From assembly GCF_013409045.1 (NCBI RefSeq), contig NZ_JACCBT010000001.1, positions 7,604,669 to 7,668,668 on the forward strand: DNA of 64,000 bases, read 5' to 3'. The notes beneath the pieces are model-generated. The model was not told where the DNA came from. It searched no databases and was given only the letters and a program-made list of their open reading frames with translations. This document shows positions 41,383 through 50,034 of this stretch, one piece after another. This stretch comes from Actinomadura citrea. GTDB taxonomy: Bacteria > Actinomycetota > Actinomycetes > Streptosporangiales > Streptosporangiaceae. Each line of letters begins with the position of its first letter. Position 1 is the stretch's first letter. The position numbers were made by a program, and so were the translations under genes.

Positions 41383-42060
41383 ATGCAGTTGCCCAGGGTC
41401 GTCATCGCCGCCGTGTTCGTCGTGATCGGGGCGCTGATCGCGATCCCGGCCCTGTTCAGGTCGGACGGCTCCGCGTCGCCGACCTCCGGTGCCGCGTCCA
41501 CGTCGGCGAGCCCGAGCCCGTCCGGCGGTTCGCCGTCCGCCTCGGGCAAGCCCACCCGGACCCCGACGCGCACCCCGACGCGCACCCCGACCCGCACGCC
41601 GACGGGGGCTCCGGCGCGGCCGGTGACGGCCACCATCGGATCGGTGTCCTGCCCGGACCGCACCGTGAACGTCAGGGTCCGCAACACCGGAACGCAGACC
41701 GAGGACTTCTCCGTCGAGAAGAACGACGACACCGCCGCCGTCCCCGGCAAGATCGGCCCGGGCGCCACCCGGACGGTCGCGGTGAAGCTGCGCGAGGACC
41801 GCGGCACCCGCATCACCGTCCGGTGGGCGAACCGTCAGATCGGGAGCGCCGCCGCCAAGGCGAACTGCAAGAAGGCCGGCGGCGCCGCGCCGCGCGAGAC
41901 GCCGCCCGGCAAGCTGCCGCACACCGGCCCCGACACCGTGCTGTGGGCGCGGGCCGCGACCGGCGTCGCCGTCATCCTGACCGGCGCGATCATCTTCTGG
42001 TGGGGCGGCACCTGGCCGCGCCGCCGCGAGCAGATGTTCGCGGGCAGGAAGTCCGACTGA
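41383..42060 (+). CDS. LPXTG-type surface protein
   Basis: The 225-residue protein has an N-terminal hydrophobic segment (LPRVVIAAVFVVIGALIAIPAL), a Ser/Pro/Gly linker with PTRT repeated four times (41551-41598), a small beta-rich domain with SVSCPDRTVNVRVRNTGTQTEDFSVEKND, the sortase motif LPHTG (residues 178-182), a membrane helix and a basic tail (WPRRREQMFAGRKSD). It is probably anchored to peptidoglycan by a class E or D sortase, which is not in the window. The domain resembles a carbohydrate-like or cell-surface Ig-like fold only vaguely. Confidence 0.82.
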   Translation: MQLPRVVIAAVFVVIGALIAIPALFRSDGSASPTSGAASTSASPSPSGGSPSASGKPTRTPTRTPTRTPTRTPTGAPARPVTATIGSVSCPDRTVNVRVRNTGTQTEDFSVEKNDDTAAVPGKIGPGATRTVAVKLREDRGTRITVRWANRQIGSAAAKANCKKAGGAAPRETPPGKLPHTGPDTVLWARAATGVAVILTGAIIFWWGGTWPRRREQMFAGRKSD

Positions 42061-42067
42061 GCGGAGC

Positions 42068-42092
42068 GGCGGGCCCGCGCCGCGGGCCCGCC
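42068..42092. terminator. Shared bidirectional terminator hairpin
   Basis: GGCGGGCCCGCG (42068-42079) and CGCGGGCCCGCC (42081-42092) form a perfect 12-bp stem closed around one base, so in practice with a few terminal pairs open. It lies between the convergent LPXTG and malic enzyme genes. Confidence 0.7.
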
Positions 42093-42102
42093 TTCCGGGC
42101 GC

Positions 42103-43506
42103 CTACGCCTCGGTGCGGGGACGGCCGCCCGCGGCCTCGCGGACGGCGCCGGCCACGCGGGTGCTGACGTCCGGGTGGAAGACGCTCGGCACGATGTAGT
42201 TCGGGCCGAGCTCGTCCGGGGTGACGACCTCGGCGAGGGCCTTGGCCGCGGCCGCGAGCATGTCGAGGGTGACGCCGTCGGCCTGGGCGTCCAGCAGGCC
42301 GCGGAACACCCCGGGGAACGCCAGCACGTTGTTGATCTGGTTCGGGTAGTCGCTGCGCCCGGTGGCGACCACGGCGGCGTGCTCGCGCGCCTCGTCCGGC
42401 GAGACCTCCGGCTCGGGGTTGGCGAGCGCGAACACGATCGCGTCGGGGCTCATCGTGGCGATGTCGTCGCCGTTCAGGATGCCGGGGGCGGACACGCCGA
42501 TGAACACGTCGGCGTCCTTCACCGCACCGCGCAGGTCGCCGGAGTAGCCGCCCTCGTTGGTGTGCTCGGCGATCCAGCGCAGCGAGTCGTCCAGGTCGTC
42601 GCGGCCCTTGTGCACGGCGCCGGCGTAGTCGCAGACGACGAGGTTGCGGGCCCCCGCGTACATCAGCAGTTTCAGGATGGCGCTGCCGGCCGCGCCCGCG
42701 CCCGCCATGGTGATGCGCACGGTGCCGATGTCCTTGCCGACGACGCCCAGCGCGTTGGTCAGCGCGGCGAGCACGCAGATCGCGGTGCCGTGCTGGTCGT
42801 CGTGGAAGACGGGGATGTCCAGCAGCTCGCGCAGCCGGGCCTCGACCTCGAAGCAGCGCGGCGCGGAGATGTCCTCCAGGTTGATGCCGCCGAAGGCGGG
42901 CGCGAGGATCTGCACCGTCCGGACGATCTCGTCGGTGTCCTGGGTGTCCAGGCAGATCGGCCACGCGTCGATCCCGGCGAACCGCTTGAACAGCGCCGCC
43001 TTGCCCTCCATGACCGGCAGCGCGGCCTCCGGGCCGATGTTGCCGAGGCCGAGCACCGCCGAGCCGTCGGTCACCACGGCGACGCTGTTGCGTTTGATCG
43101 TCAGCCGGCGGACGTCCTCGGGGTTGCGGGCGATGGCCAGGGAGACGCGGGCGACGCCGGGCGTGTAGGCCATCGACAGCTCGTCGCGGTTGCGCAGCGG
43201 CACCTTCGACTGCATCTCGATCTTGCCGCCGAGGTGCATCAGGAACGTCCGGTCGCTGACCTTGTGGATCTTGACGGAGTCGATCCGCTCCAGCGCGCCC
43301 GCGATCGCCTCGGCGTGCTGGGTGTCGCGGGTGGCGATCGTGACGTCGATGCGCAGGGTCTCGTGACCGGCGGTGTTGACGTCGAGGGCCGTGACGATGC
43401 CGCCCGCGTTCTCGACCACATGGGTGATCTGGCTGACGGCCCTGCCGCCGGCCGGGACCTCCAGCCGGACGGTGATGGAGTACGACACGCTTGGCACGCT
43501 CGCCAC
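42103..43506 (-). CDS. NAD(P)-dependent malic enzyme with ACT domain
   Basis: The enzyme oxidatively decarboxylates malate to pyruvate. The 467-residue protein has an N-terminal ACT domain (SVSYSITVRLEVPAGGRAVSQITHVVENAGGIVTALD), then the malic enzyme fold: MAYTPGVARVSLAIA, VFHDDQHGTAICVLAAL with the metal-binding DD, and MAGAGAAGSAILKLL as the dinucleotide site. An N-terminal ACT domain suggests allosteric control by an amino acid. GTG 43506 has GGGAG 8 nt upstream, and ATAAAT just before it is a possible -10. Whether NAD or NADP is used cannot be told. Confidence 0.93.
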   Translation of the reverse strand: MASVPSVSYSITVRLEVPAGGRAVSQITHVVENAGGIVTALDVNTAGHETLRIDVTIATRDTQHAEAIAGALERIDSVKIHKVSDRTFLMHLGGKIEMQSKVPLRNRDELSMAYTPGVARVSLAIARNPEDVRRLTIKRNSVAVVTDGSAVLGLGNIGPEAALPVMEGKAALFKRFAGIDAWPICLDTQDTDEIVRTVQILAPAFGGINLEDISAPRCFEVEARLRELLDIPVFHDDQHGTAICVLAALTNALGVVGKDIGTVRITMAGAGAAGSAILKLLMYAGARNLVVCDYAGAVHKGRDDLDDSLRWIAEHTNEGGYSGDLRGAVKDADVFIGVSAPGILNGDDIATMSPDAIVFALANPEPEVSPDEAREHAAVVATGRSDYPNQINNVLAFPGVFRGLLDAQADGVTLDMLAAAAKALAEVVTPDELGPNYIVPSVFHPDVSTRVAGAVREAAGGRPRTEA

Positions 43507-44046
43507 GACAGCTGCTCCCTATTTATACGGGTTTGTCCACATCCGAGCGCGCCGCTCACCAGGGGACGGTGCGTCCGGAGCCGCCGCCCGGTCCCGTCCC
43601 GCGGCTCGCAGAGCCCGGGCCGCGACGACGATCGGCTCGACGGTCGCGGGCACGGGCGCCCCCGTGGTGTCGATCACGAGCCGGTGCCGGGCACGGGCGG
43701 TGTCGATCACGAGGCGGCGGAGCCGCGGACCGGCCGGATCGGCCCCGTGGAGTACTTCACCCGTGGAAGTGCTCCACACGGCCGCACGGGCGCGGTCATC
43801 AGTCAACGAGCATACGCTCACCAGCGCGGTCAGGTGTCCCGCTCGCCCCAGCTCGCCACCCTTCGGCCGTCGCCCGTGTGCCGGCACGGGCCGCCGGGAC
43901 GCCGTCCGCCCGCGCCACGCGGCCGCGATCATCTCCGGCACGCACCCGGAACACGGTGACCACCGCGACGACACGAGCCAGAACGGCCCGCGCGCCAGAA
44001 GACGGGCCCGGGTCGCACAGCGGCCCGGGCCGGACCGGCGGCCTGG
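43507..44046. other. Gap between malic enzyme and thioredoxin genes
   Basis: A 151-residue minus-strand frame (43974-43519) is open, but it is low-complexity, has no ribosome-binding site and ends on the malic enzyme promoter, so I do not call it. The clear features are a strong hairpin at 43747-43777 (GTGGAG-T-ACTTC against GAAGT-G-CTCCAC, 11 pairs with one internal mismatch, loop ACCCGTG) and a direct repeat of GTGTCGATCACGAG (about 43666 and 43703). The hairpin lies about 270 nt downstream of the thioredoxin gene stop on the minus strand and could end its transcript. Confidence 0.45.
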
Positions 44047-45003
44047 TCAGAACAGGGCGGACTGCAGGCCGCGGCGGGCCTTGCCGATGCGCGGGTCGTC
44101 CGGGGGCAGGAGCTCGAACAGCGACAGCAGGTGCTTGCGCGCCGCGTCGCGGTCGTCGCCCGCGCCGCGCCGCACCGCGCCCACCAGCCGGTCGAAGGCC
44201 TCGTCGATGCGCCCGGACACCATCTCCACGTCGGACGCGTTGATCTGCGCCTGGACGTCGCCGGGCTTCTCGGCCGCCTCCTGGAGGACGCGCTCGGCGT
44301 CCAGCGAGCGCACGCGCAGGCTCAGCTCGACCAGGGCGAGGCCCTGCCTGGCCTGGCCGTCCCTCGGGTCCGCGGCGAGGATCCGCTCGAACGCGACCTT
44401 GGCGCTGTCCAGGTCGCCGCGCTGCAGGGCGTCCTCGGCCTCGCCGTACACCGGGTCGGCTGCGGGGGCCTCCGCGCCGGGGGCCGGCTGCTCGCCCTCG
44501 GGGGCGTCCGGCAGGATGCCCTCCTTGCGCAGCGCGTCGAAGAGCTGGTCGATGGCCTGGCGGACCTGCGGCTCCGGCGCGGCGCCGTTCAGGAACGGCA
44601 GCAGCTGCCCGGCGACGACCGCGGCCACGAACGGGATGCCGCGCACGCCCATCTGCTGCATGTAGGCGCCGAGCTGCGGGTTCGCGTCGATGTCGACCTT
44701 GGCCAGGATCCACTTGCCGGCCGCCTCGGTGGCGAGCTTCTCCAGGATGGGGCCGAGCTGCTTGCACGGGCCGCACCACTCGGCCCAGAAGTCCACCAGG
44801 ACGGGAACGGACTGCGACCGTTCCACGACCTCGGTGTTGAAGGTCTCGTCAGTGACGTCCAAGACGTAGGGGCCGCCGGGCGCGGCCGCGGCCGGAGCCG
44901 GCGCACCGCCGCCCTGGGCCCGGCGTTCCTGCTGCTTCCTTGCCGCGGCCTGGCGCGCTCCCAGGTCGATGGCCCCGTGCAACGAAAAGTCCCGAGAAGG
45001 CAT
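44047..45003 (-). CDS. Thioredoxin domain protein with TPR tail
   Basis: The 318-residue protein has a short N-terminus (MPSRDFSLHGAIDLGARQAA), a thioredoxin domain with WAEWCGPCKQLGPILEK (CGPC active site near residue 80), MQQMGVRGIPFVAAV, then a helical C-terminal region of tetratricopeptide-like repeats: AEDALQRGDLDSAKVAFERILAADPRDGQARQGLALVEL and a second array to the end. It resembles E. coli YbbN/CnoX, a chaperone-holdase, in layout. ATG 45003 is the likely start; ATG 45021 is alternative. Confidence 0.9.
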   Translation of the reverse strand: MPSRDFSLHGAIDLGARQAAARKQQERRAQGGGAPAPAAAAPGGPYVLDVTDETFNTEVVERSQSVPVLVDFWAEWCGPCKQLGPILEKLATEAAGKWILAKVDIDANPQLGAYMQQMGVRGIPFVAAVVAGQLLPFLNGAAPEPQVRQAIDQLFDALRKEGILPDAPEGEQPAPGAEAPAADPVYGEAEDALQRGDLDSAKVAFERILAADPRDGQARQGLALVELSLRVRSLDAERVLQEAAEKPGDVQAQINASDVEMVSGRIDEAFDRLVGAVRRGAGDDRDAARKHLLSLFELLPPDDPRIGKARRGLQSALF

Positions 45004-45207
45004 GGGACCATCCTGCCCCATGACCGCGCCCTGCCGTACGTCCGTACGCTCCCAGCGGAGCGCCGCGCCCGCGCCGGACGCCCGGCGCGTCCGCAGGGGG
45101 TCCATATGGACGGCATATCCAGAGAATTGTCCGGCTTTTTTATTCTCTTTCCCGCCGCGCCCCGGGGCAAAGACTTCCGTCGTCTCGCCGTAAAGGCGAT
45201 TAGATTG

Positions 45208-45237
45208 CTGACAGCCATCACCAAGCCCGGTTATAGT
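45208..45237 (+). promoter_or_regulatory. Likely promoter of the ABC-like operon
   Basis: CTGACA (45208-45213), an 18-bp spacer and TATAGT (45232-45237) match a sigma-70-type promoter. Transcription would start near 45244 and leave a leader of about 160 nt before GTG 45407. The leader contains a hairpin, GGCCCGG (45257-45263) with CCGGGCC (45273-45279). The remainder of 45004-45406 has only AT-rich patches, including a T-run near 45140, and no gene. Confidence 0.6.
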
Positions 45238-45406
45238 CACGATGTCGATGCATTGCGGCCCGGCAAAAGCGACCGGGCCGGAGCCGCCGGGGGGCGGCCC
45301 GGCCTGCGGGCGTGCCGCGTGGCGGGTTGGGGGACCCGAGGCCACCGGCGCGGCAGGCGCACCGTCCGGCCGCCGCGACAGCATGACGAACAACGGGGGG
45401 AAACTT

Positions 45407-46351
45407 GTGATCGCGGAGCATTCCGTGATCGTGGCCCGAGGAATGGGTGTCCGCCGCGGGGGGCGGTGGCTCCTGCGCCCGGTGACCTTCGGCGTGCCCG
45501 AAGGCGTGGTCGGCTTGGCCGGTCCACCGGGTGCCGGTAAATCCACTCTGCTGGCCACGTTCGCGACCTTGCGCAGACCGAACACCGGCGCGCTGCACAT
45601 TCTGGGGCACGACATCACGAACGCCGCCGGGCAGCGGGCCGCCCGTGCCGGGATCGGTTACCTGCCGGCCCGCTTCTCGCGCGCGGAGGGCATGACGGCC
45701 GGCGAGTTCGTCGCCTACGCCGCGTACTACAAGCGGACGAGCGCGTCCGCCGCGCAGAGCATGATCCGTCGCTTCGACCTCACCGAGGCCGCCGGGACGG
45801 AGCTGGCGCTGCTGCCGCCGGACGTCCGGCTGCGCGCCGGGCTGGCCGCCGCCTGCGTCCACGAGCCCGGCCTGGTGCTGCTCGACGACCCCTTCGGCGA
45901 GCTGTGCGCCGCCGCCGAGCCCTGGCCCACGGGCGCCGCGGGCCCCGGACGGCACTCGCTCACCGCGGCCATGGCCGAGCTGGTCCCCGTGCTGCGCACG
46001 CTGGCGCCCACCGTGGTCGTCACCGCCGACGCCGCCGGGACGCTCACCGGCTGGTGCGACCGCCTCTTCACCCTCGCCCGCGGCCGGCTCTCCGAGCAGC
46101 CCACGCACTCGGCCGCCGCCCGCCGGGGCCGCTCCCCCGCCGACCGGCGCGGCGCCGCCGCCCCGCGGAGTGCTCTCCATCCGCAGACCGTCGACGCGAT
46201 GACCGGGCGCCGCCCGGCCCGGCGCACGCTGCCGCAGGTGTCCCTGCCGCAGCTCGCCCTGCCGCCGCTGGCCCTGCCGCACCTGCCCCTGCCACAGCTT
46301 GCGAAGGCGCGGGCGCGGCGGTCGCCCGCCGAGAGCCCCACCGGTGTCTGA
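45407..46351 (+). CDS. ABC-transporter-like ATPase with degenerate signature motif
   Basis: The 314-residue protein has Walker A GPPGAGKSTLLATFATLRRP and Walker B LVLLDDPFGELC, so it is a nucleotide-binding ABC domain. The signature LSGGQ region reads LLPPDVRLRAGLAAACVHEP instead, the switch histidine is not clear, and the C-terminus adds a tail of LPQ/LPP/LPH repeats (SLPQLALPPLALPHLPLPQL). These features suggest an inactive or specialised ATPase. GGGGGG lies 6 nt before GTG 45407; ATG 45383 is also in frame. The stop overlaps the next gene, a membrane protein, by 8 bp, its likely permease partner. Confidence 0.75.
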   Translation: MIAEHSVIVARGMGVRRGGRWLLRPVTFGVPEGVVGLAGPPGAGKSTLLATFATLRRPNTGALHILGHDITNAAGQRAARAGIGYLPARFSRAEGMTAGEFVAYAAYYKRTSASAAQSMIRRFDLTEAAGTELALLPPDVRLRAGLAAACVHEPGLVLLDDPFGELCAAAEPWPTGAAGPGRHSLTAAMAELVPVLRTLAPTVVVTADAAGTLTGWCDRLFTLARGRLSEQPTHSAAARRGRSPADRRGAAAPRSALHPQTVDAMTGRRPARRTLPQVSLPQLALPPLALPHLPLPQLAKARARRSPAESPTGV

Positions 46352-47630
46352 CCTCGGGCGGGTGCTCCGGTTGGACGCCCGCCGCACGGCACTGCTCGTC
46401 GCGGTGCCGGTCCTCACCGTGCTCGGCACGACGGCGGCGTGCCTGTCGCTGAGCCCGGCGGTCGCGTACTGGGACAACACCGTCGTGGCGCTGGTCAACG
46501 CCGTCCGGCTCCTGGGCCCGGCGGCCGCGGGGCTGGCCGCGTGGACGGCCGTCCGGGAACGCCCGCTCGACTACCTGCGCGACCTCACCGCCCGCTCTCC
46601 CGCGACCGGCGTGCTGTTCGACCTGTTGCTGCTGTCGTCCGCCGCGCTGGTCTCCTACGTCGTGGTCACGGCGGTGGTCGTCACCGTCACCCTCCTGCAC
46701 GCGCACGCCGGGCAGCCGCATCCGCTCGGCGTGGTCTCGGGCGCGGTCGCGCTCGTCCTGCACGTCGTCATGGGCTACCTGACGGGACGCGTCGCACCCC
46801 ACCGCGCCACCGCGGCCCTGGTGCTCGCCGCGACGTCCCTGTGGGCCGCTCTGCGCGTCCCCGGCATGTCCTGGTGGAGCCTGCTGCCCCCGGCAGCGTT
46901 CCCTCGCATCCAGCTGTTCACCACCCTGCGTCCGGAGGTGTTCGCCGTCCAGGTCCTCTGGGCCGCCGGGCTGACCACCGCGCTGATCCTCGGCTACGTG
47001 ATGTGGGCGACGCGGCGCTTCCTGCTCGTCCTGCCCCTGGCGGTGGCGCTGGCCGCGACCGTCTCCGCCACCCTCGGCCTGCACGGCTCCGGCGGGACGG
47101 TCGCGCCCGCCCAGGCGGAGCCGGTGTGCCGGAGATGGCCTCTCACCGTCTGCGTGCACCCCGCCCTGCGGGACGCGCTGCCCCCGCTGATGGCGGTGGC
47201 CACCCCGCTCGCCGCGCGGCTGAACGGCACGCCCGGCGCCTTCACGATGGTCGAGCAGCGTCCCGCCTGGACGCCCGTCACGGTGGTGGACGGCGTCGCC
47301 GCCGTCCACCTCGACGAGGACCTGGCCCCGGGATACGCGTCCCGGGCCGTCCGGCAGATCAGCGAGGCGCTCAAGGACGCACGGTCCTGCGCGTCCGGCG
47401 ACGGGTACCGCGCGGTGGTCGACGCGTGGCTTCTCGGCGACGAGCCCCCCGCCATGGCCGACACGCGCGCGGGGCACCGGTTCGCGTCCTGGACCGAGCA
47501 GCGGCGGCGCGACTGGCTGCGGCTCCACTTCGCCGAGTACCGCGCCTGCACGCTCCGCCCGCAGGACTTCCACGTCCCCCGCAACGCGGAGGGCCGCCTC
47601 GACGACGTCCTGGACACCCGGCCTGCGTGA
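46344..47630 (+). CDS. Membrane protein with C-terminal soluble domain, ABC partner
   Basis: The 428-residue protein begins VSDLGRVLRLDARRTALLVAVPVLTVLGTTAAC and has about six hydrophobic helices over residues 15-250, including VLFDLLLLSSAALVSYVVVTAVVVTVTLL and VLPLAVALAATVSATLGL. After APAQAEPVCRRWPLTVCVHPALRDALPPL it becomes soluble, with a possible disulfide between the two cysteines, so the C-terminal part of about 180 residues may face outside. It fits an ABC-2-like permease for the preceding ATPase. The start GTG 46344 overlaps the ATPase stop. The substrate is unknown. Confidence 0.7.
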   Translation: MSDLGRVLRLDARRTALLVAVPVLTVLGTTAACLSLSPAVAYWDNTVVALVNAVRLLGPAAAGLAAWTAVRERPLDYLRDLTARSPATGVLFDLLLLSSAALVSYVVVTAVVVTVTLLHAHAGQPHPLGVVSGAVALVLHVVMGYLTGRVAPHRATAALVLAATSLWAALRVPGMSWWSLLPPAAFPRIQLFTTLRPEVFAVQVLWAAGLTTALILGYVMWATRRFLLVLPLAVALAATVSATLGLHGSGGTVAPAQAEPVCRRWPLTVCVHPALRDALPPLMAVATPLAARLNGTPGAFTMVEQRPAWTPVTVVDGVAAVHLDEDLAPGYASRAVRQISEALKDARSCASGDGYRAVVDAWLLGDEPPAMADTRAGHRFASWTEQRRRDWLRLHFAEYRACTLRPQDFHVPRNAEGRLDDVLDTRPA

Positions 47631-47671
47631 CCGCGGCAGGACCCCCCGGCCGGCCGCGGTCACGCAGGAGG

Positions 47672-47980
47672 TCAGGCGCCCCGCCCGGCCGGTTCCGGCT
47701 CGGCGGCGGGCCGCGTCCAGTGGCGCTCCACGAAGAACGGCGCGACGGGCAGGACGGCGGCGCCGAGCGCGAGGACCGTGCGCCCGAGGTCCCAGCCGAG
47801 CTGCTCGCGGACGAGGAAGACCAGGCCGACGTAGGCCATGAACAGGACGCCGTGCACCGGGCCCATCACCTGCACGCCGATCGGCGCGTCCGCCCCGTAC
47901 TTCAGCGGCATCGCGACCAGCAGCAGGAGGAGGAACGAGAACGCCTCGGCGACGGAGACGAACCGGAAAGCACGAATCAT
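47672..47980 (-). CDS. DUF3817 membrane protein
   Basis: The 102-residue protein has the DUF3817 pattern: MIRAFRFVSVAEAFSFLLLLLVAMPLKY, GPVHGVLFMAYVGLVFLVREQLGWDLGRTVLALGAAVLPVAPFFVERHW, giving three hydrophobic helices. The function of this YdzA-like family is unknown. I chose ATG 47980; an upstream ATG at 48046 would add 22 non-conserved residues. It is convergent with the ABC-partner gene. Confidence 0.87.
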   Translation of the reverse strand: MIRAFRFVSVAEAFSFLLLLLVAMPLKYGADAPIGVQVMGPVHGVLFMAYVGLVFLVREQLGWDLGRTVLALGAAVLPVAPFFVERHWTRPAAEPEPAGRGA

Positions 47981-48114
47981 GTCCACGCCCCGCTCAACGG
48001 CGCGGCATCGGCCCGCGGTTTCCGCGCCCTCTATGGCGTTGCTCACACGGCGCTCACACGACCGTGTGCAAACCGTGACGTATCCGGACCCCGGCGGACC
48101 TCTAGTGTGTCCGC

Positions 48115-48912
48115 GTGGACTGGAGCCTGCTGACCTGCGCGCGCAAGGGACACATCACCTACGCGCCGGACGAGGAGACGCTGCGCGAGCGGCTCGTCGT
48201 CTCGTCCCCCATCGGCGCGGCGTGGCGATGCCTGCGCTGCGGGACCTACGTGCACGGCGAGCCGCACGGAACCGGCCCGGCCGACCGGGCGCCGCTGGTC
48301 AAGCGCGGCCGGGAGCTGCGCGACGCCTTCATCATGCGGTTCTTCGCCGTGGAGCGCGGCATCCGCGGCCTGATCGTGCTGGTCGCCGCGTACGGGGTGT
48401 GGCGCTTCGCGGACAGCCGCGGATCGATCGAGCGGATCTTCGAGAAGGAGATCCCGCTGCTGCGCCCCATCGCCGAGCAGGTCGGCTGGGACCTCGACCA
48501 CTCCAAGGTCGTCACGTCCGTCCGGCACGTGTTCGACCTGGACGCGCGGACGCTGCGCTGGCTGGCCGTCGGCCTCATCGTCTACGGCGCGATCGAGCTG
48601 ATCGAGGCGGTCGGGCTCTGGCTGCTGCAGCGCTGGGGCGAGTACTTCGCGGTCGTCGCGACGTGCTTCGGGCTGCCGATCGAGGTCTACGAGCTGGTGG
48701 AGAAGGTCACCGCGCTCCGCATCGGCGCGCTGGTGCTCAACATCGGTCTCATCGTCTACATCGTCGTCACCAAACGGCTATTCGGCGTGCGGGGCGGCCG
48801 GGCCGCCCACGAGGCGCATCTTCGCAGCGAGTCGCTGATCGAGGTGGAGCAGGCGACCCACGAGTCGGACCTGCGGCACCCGACTCCGCCCGAGCCCGAA
48901 CCCGCCGGATGA
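48115..48912 (+). CDS. DUF2127 membrane protein
   Basis: The 265-residue protein begins MDWSLLTCARKGHITYAPDEE with a small cysteine-bearing region (AWRCLRCGTYVHG, possible zinc knuckle), then membrane segments RGLIVLVAAYGVWRF, RTLRWLAVGLIVYGAIELIEAVGLWLL, YFAVVATCFGLPIEVYELVEK and LVLNIGLIVYIVVTKRLFG, which is the DUF2127 domain. Its role is unknown. TAGTGT ends 6 nt before GTG 48115, so the mRNA is probably leaderless. Confidence 0.87.
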   Translation: MDWSLLTCARKGHITYAPDEETLRERLVVSSPIGAAWRCLRCGTYVHGEPHGTGPADRAPLVKRGRELRDAFIMRFFAVERGIRGLIVLVAAYGVWRFADSRGSIERIFEKEIPLLRPIAEQVGWDLDHSKVVTSVRHVFDLDARTLRWLAVGLIVYGAIELIEAVGLWLLQRWGEYFAVVATCFGLPIEVYELVEKVTALRIGALVLNIGLIVYIVVTKRLFGVRGGRAAHEAHLRSESLIEVEQATHESDLRHPTPPEPEPAG

Positions 48913-48946
48913 GGTAGCGAACGCCGCTGCCGGGAATGTCGGATAC

Positions 48947-49660
48947 ATGGCTCGCTCGGAAACGAAGAACGACGCGAAGAACGACGCATCCGTCAAGTCG
49001 TCCCCCCGCCGGTCCCGCCCCCCGCGGCGCGGCCTGCTCACCCCGGTCGCGATCATCGTCGCCACCGTCGCGCTCGTCCTGGTCGCCCAGCAGGTGCTGC
49101 ACGGCCTCCCCCACTGGCTGAACCCGTTCGCGGAGGAGACGAAGGACCGCAGCGGCCCCGTCCTGCTGAAGTCGATCCGCGACCTGCACCGCTACGAGGC
49201 GGCGAGCGGCAACTTCCAGGTCGTCGTGGACCTGGAGAAGGACGCCAAGTTCCTGCCGTCCTCGCTGCGCGGCAAGCGGACCCTGTTCGTCGGCAACGGC
49301 TCGGTCGACGCCTACGTGGACCTCTCCCGGCTCGGTTCGGGCGCCCTCAAGGTCAACGCGGACCGGACGGCGGCGACGATCTCACTCCCGCCCGCCCAGC
49401 TGGAGAAGACGAACCTCGACACGAAGAACAGCTACGTCTACGCGACCCAGCGCGGCGTCTTCGACCGCTTCGGCGACTTCTTCAGCAGCAACCCGAACAA
49501 CCAGCAGCAGCTCTACGTCCTGGCGTCCCAGAAGATCCAGACGGCCGCCGGCCAGAGCGGCCTGAAGCAACGCGCCGACGCCAACACGAAGTCGATGCTG
49601 GAGAACATGCTCAAGGCCCTCGGCTTCAAAACGGTGACCATCACCCCGGCCCCCCAATAA
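48947..49660 (+). CDS. DUF4230 protein, membrane-anchored
   Basis: The 237-residue protein has a basic N-terminus, one membrane helix (VAIIVATVALVLVAQQVLHGL, about residues 34-54) and a DUF4230 domain outside: GPVLLKSIRDLHRYEAASGNFQVVVDLEKDAKFLPSSLRGKRTLFVGNGSVDAYVDLS. Members are of unknown function. It follows the DUF2127 gene by 34 bp, so the two are probably transcribed together. The repeat array starts 49 bp after its stop. Confidence 0.87.
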   Translation: MARSETKNDAKNDASVKSSPRRSRPPRRGLLTPVAIIVATVALVLVAQQVLHGLPHWLNPFAEETKDRSGPVLLKSIRDLHRYEAASGNFQVVVDLEKDAKFLPSSLRGKRTLFVGNGSVDAYVDLSRLGSGALKVNADRTAATISLPPAQLEKTNLDTKNSYVYATQRGVFDRFGDFFSSNPNNQQQLYVLASQKIQTAAGQSGLKQRADANTKSMLENMLKALGFKTVTITPAPQ

Positions 49661-49709
49661 CCCGCACCACCCTCAGCCACCCCCGCACCCAAGCAACGAC
49701 CCACCACTC

Positions 49710-49797
49710 GCGATCGCGTCCGAAGGCGGATTCGAGCCTGCGAGAATCCGATCGCGCAGCGAGCCGCAAGGCGAGCCGAAGCGATGCCAGCGATCGC
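49710..49797. repeat. 88-bp dispersed intergenic element, copy 2
   Basis: The second copy of the element at 573-660, again bounded by GCGATCGC. Its internal hairpin is GGATTC (49728-49733) with GAATCC (49744-49749), differing from copy 1 by paired substitutions. A fragment of the right end (AGCGATGCCGGCGATCG) recurs near 49859. The stretch 49661-50055 holds no gene, only this array. Confidence 0.75.
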
Positions 49798-49880
49798 CCG
49801 CGTGCCCGACGATGGAGGGCCGCCAGGCCCGAAGAAGGAGAGCACTGCCACAGGCACAGCGATGCCGGCGATCGTTAAGT

Positions 49881-49923
49881 GATCCGATCGAGAACGAGCC
49901 GCAGCGAGTTCCCGAGTCGGAAC
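49881..49923. repeat. Second intergenic repeat type, copy 1 (43 bp)
   Basis: GATCCGATCG, ACGAGCCGC, GCGAGTTCCCGAGTCGGAAC recur with a few changes at 50035-50079. It lies between two copies of the 88-bp element, so the gap is a composite array of the two repeat types. Confidence 0.65.
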
Positions 49924-49943
49924 CCCCGACGACCCCGACAATC

Positions 49944-50031
49944 GCGATCGCGTCCGAAGGCGGATTCGAGCTTGCGAGAATCCGATCGCGCAGCGAGCCG
50001 CAAGGCGAGCCGAAGCGATGCCAGCGATCGC
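49944..50031. repeat. 88-bp dispersed intergenic element, copy 3
   Basis: The third copy. It is nearly identical to copy 2; the loop of the internal hairpin differs at one base. It is followed after 3 bp by the second copy of the 43-45 bp repeat, which runs into the thiolase gene. Confidence 0.75.
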
Positions 50032-50034
50032 CGT

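Noticed and set aside
43519..43974. 151-residue minus-strand frame between malic enzyme and thioredoxin genes
   Set aside because: No ribosome-binding site, repeated arginine-rich sequence, and its end overlaps the malic enzyme promoter and Shine-Dalgarno.
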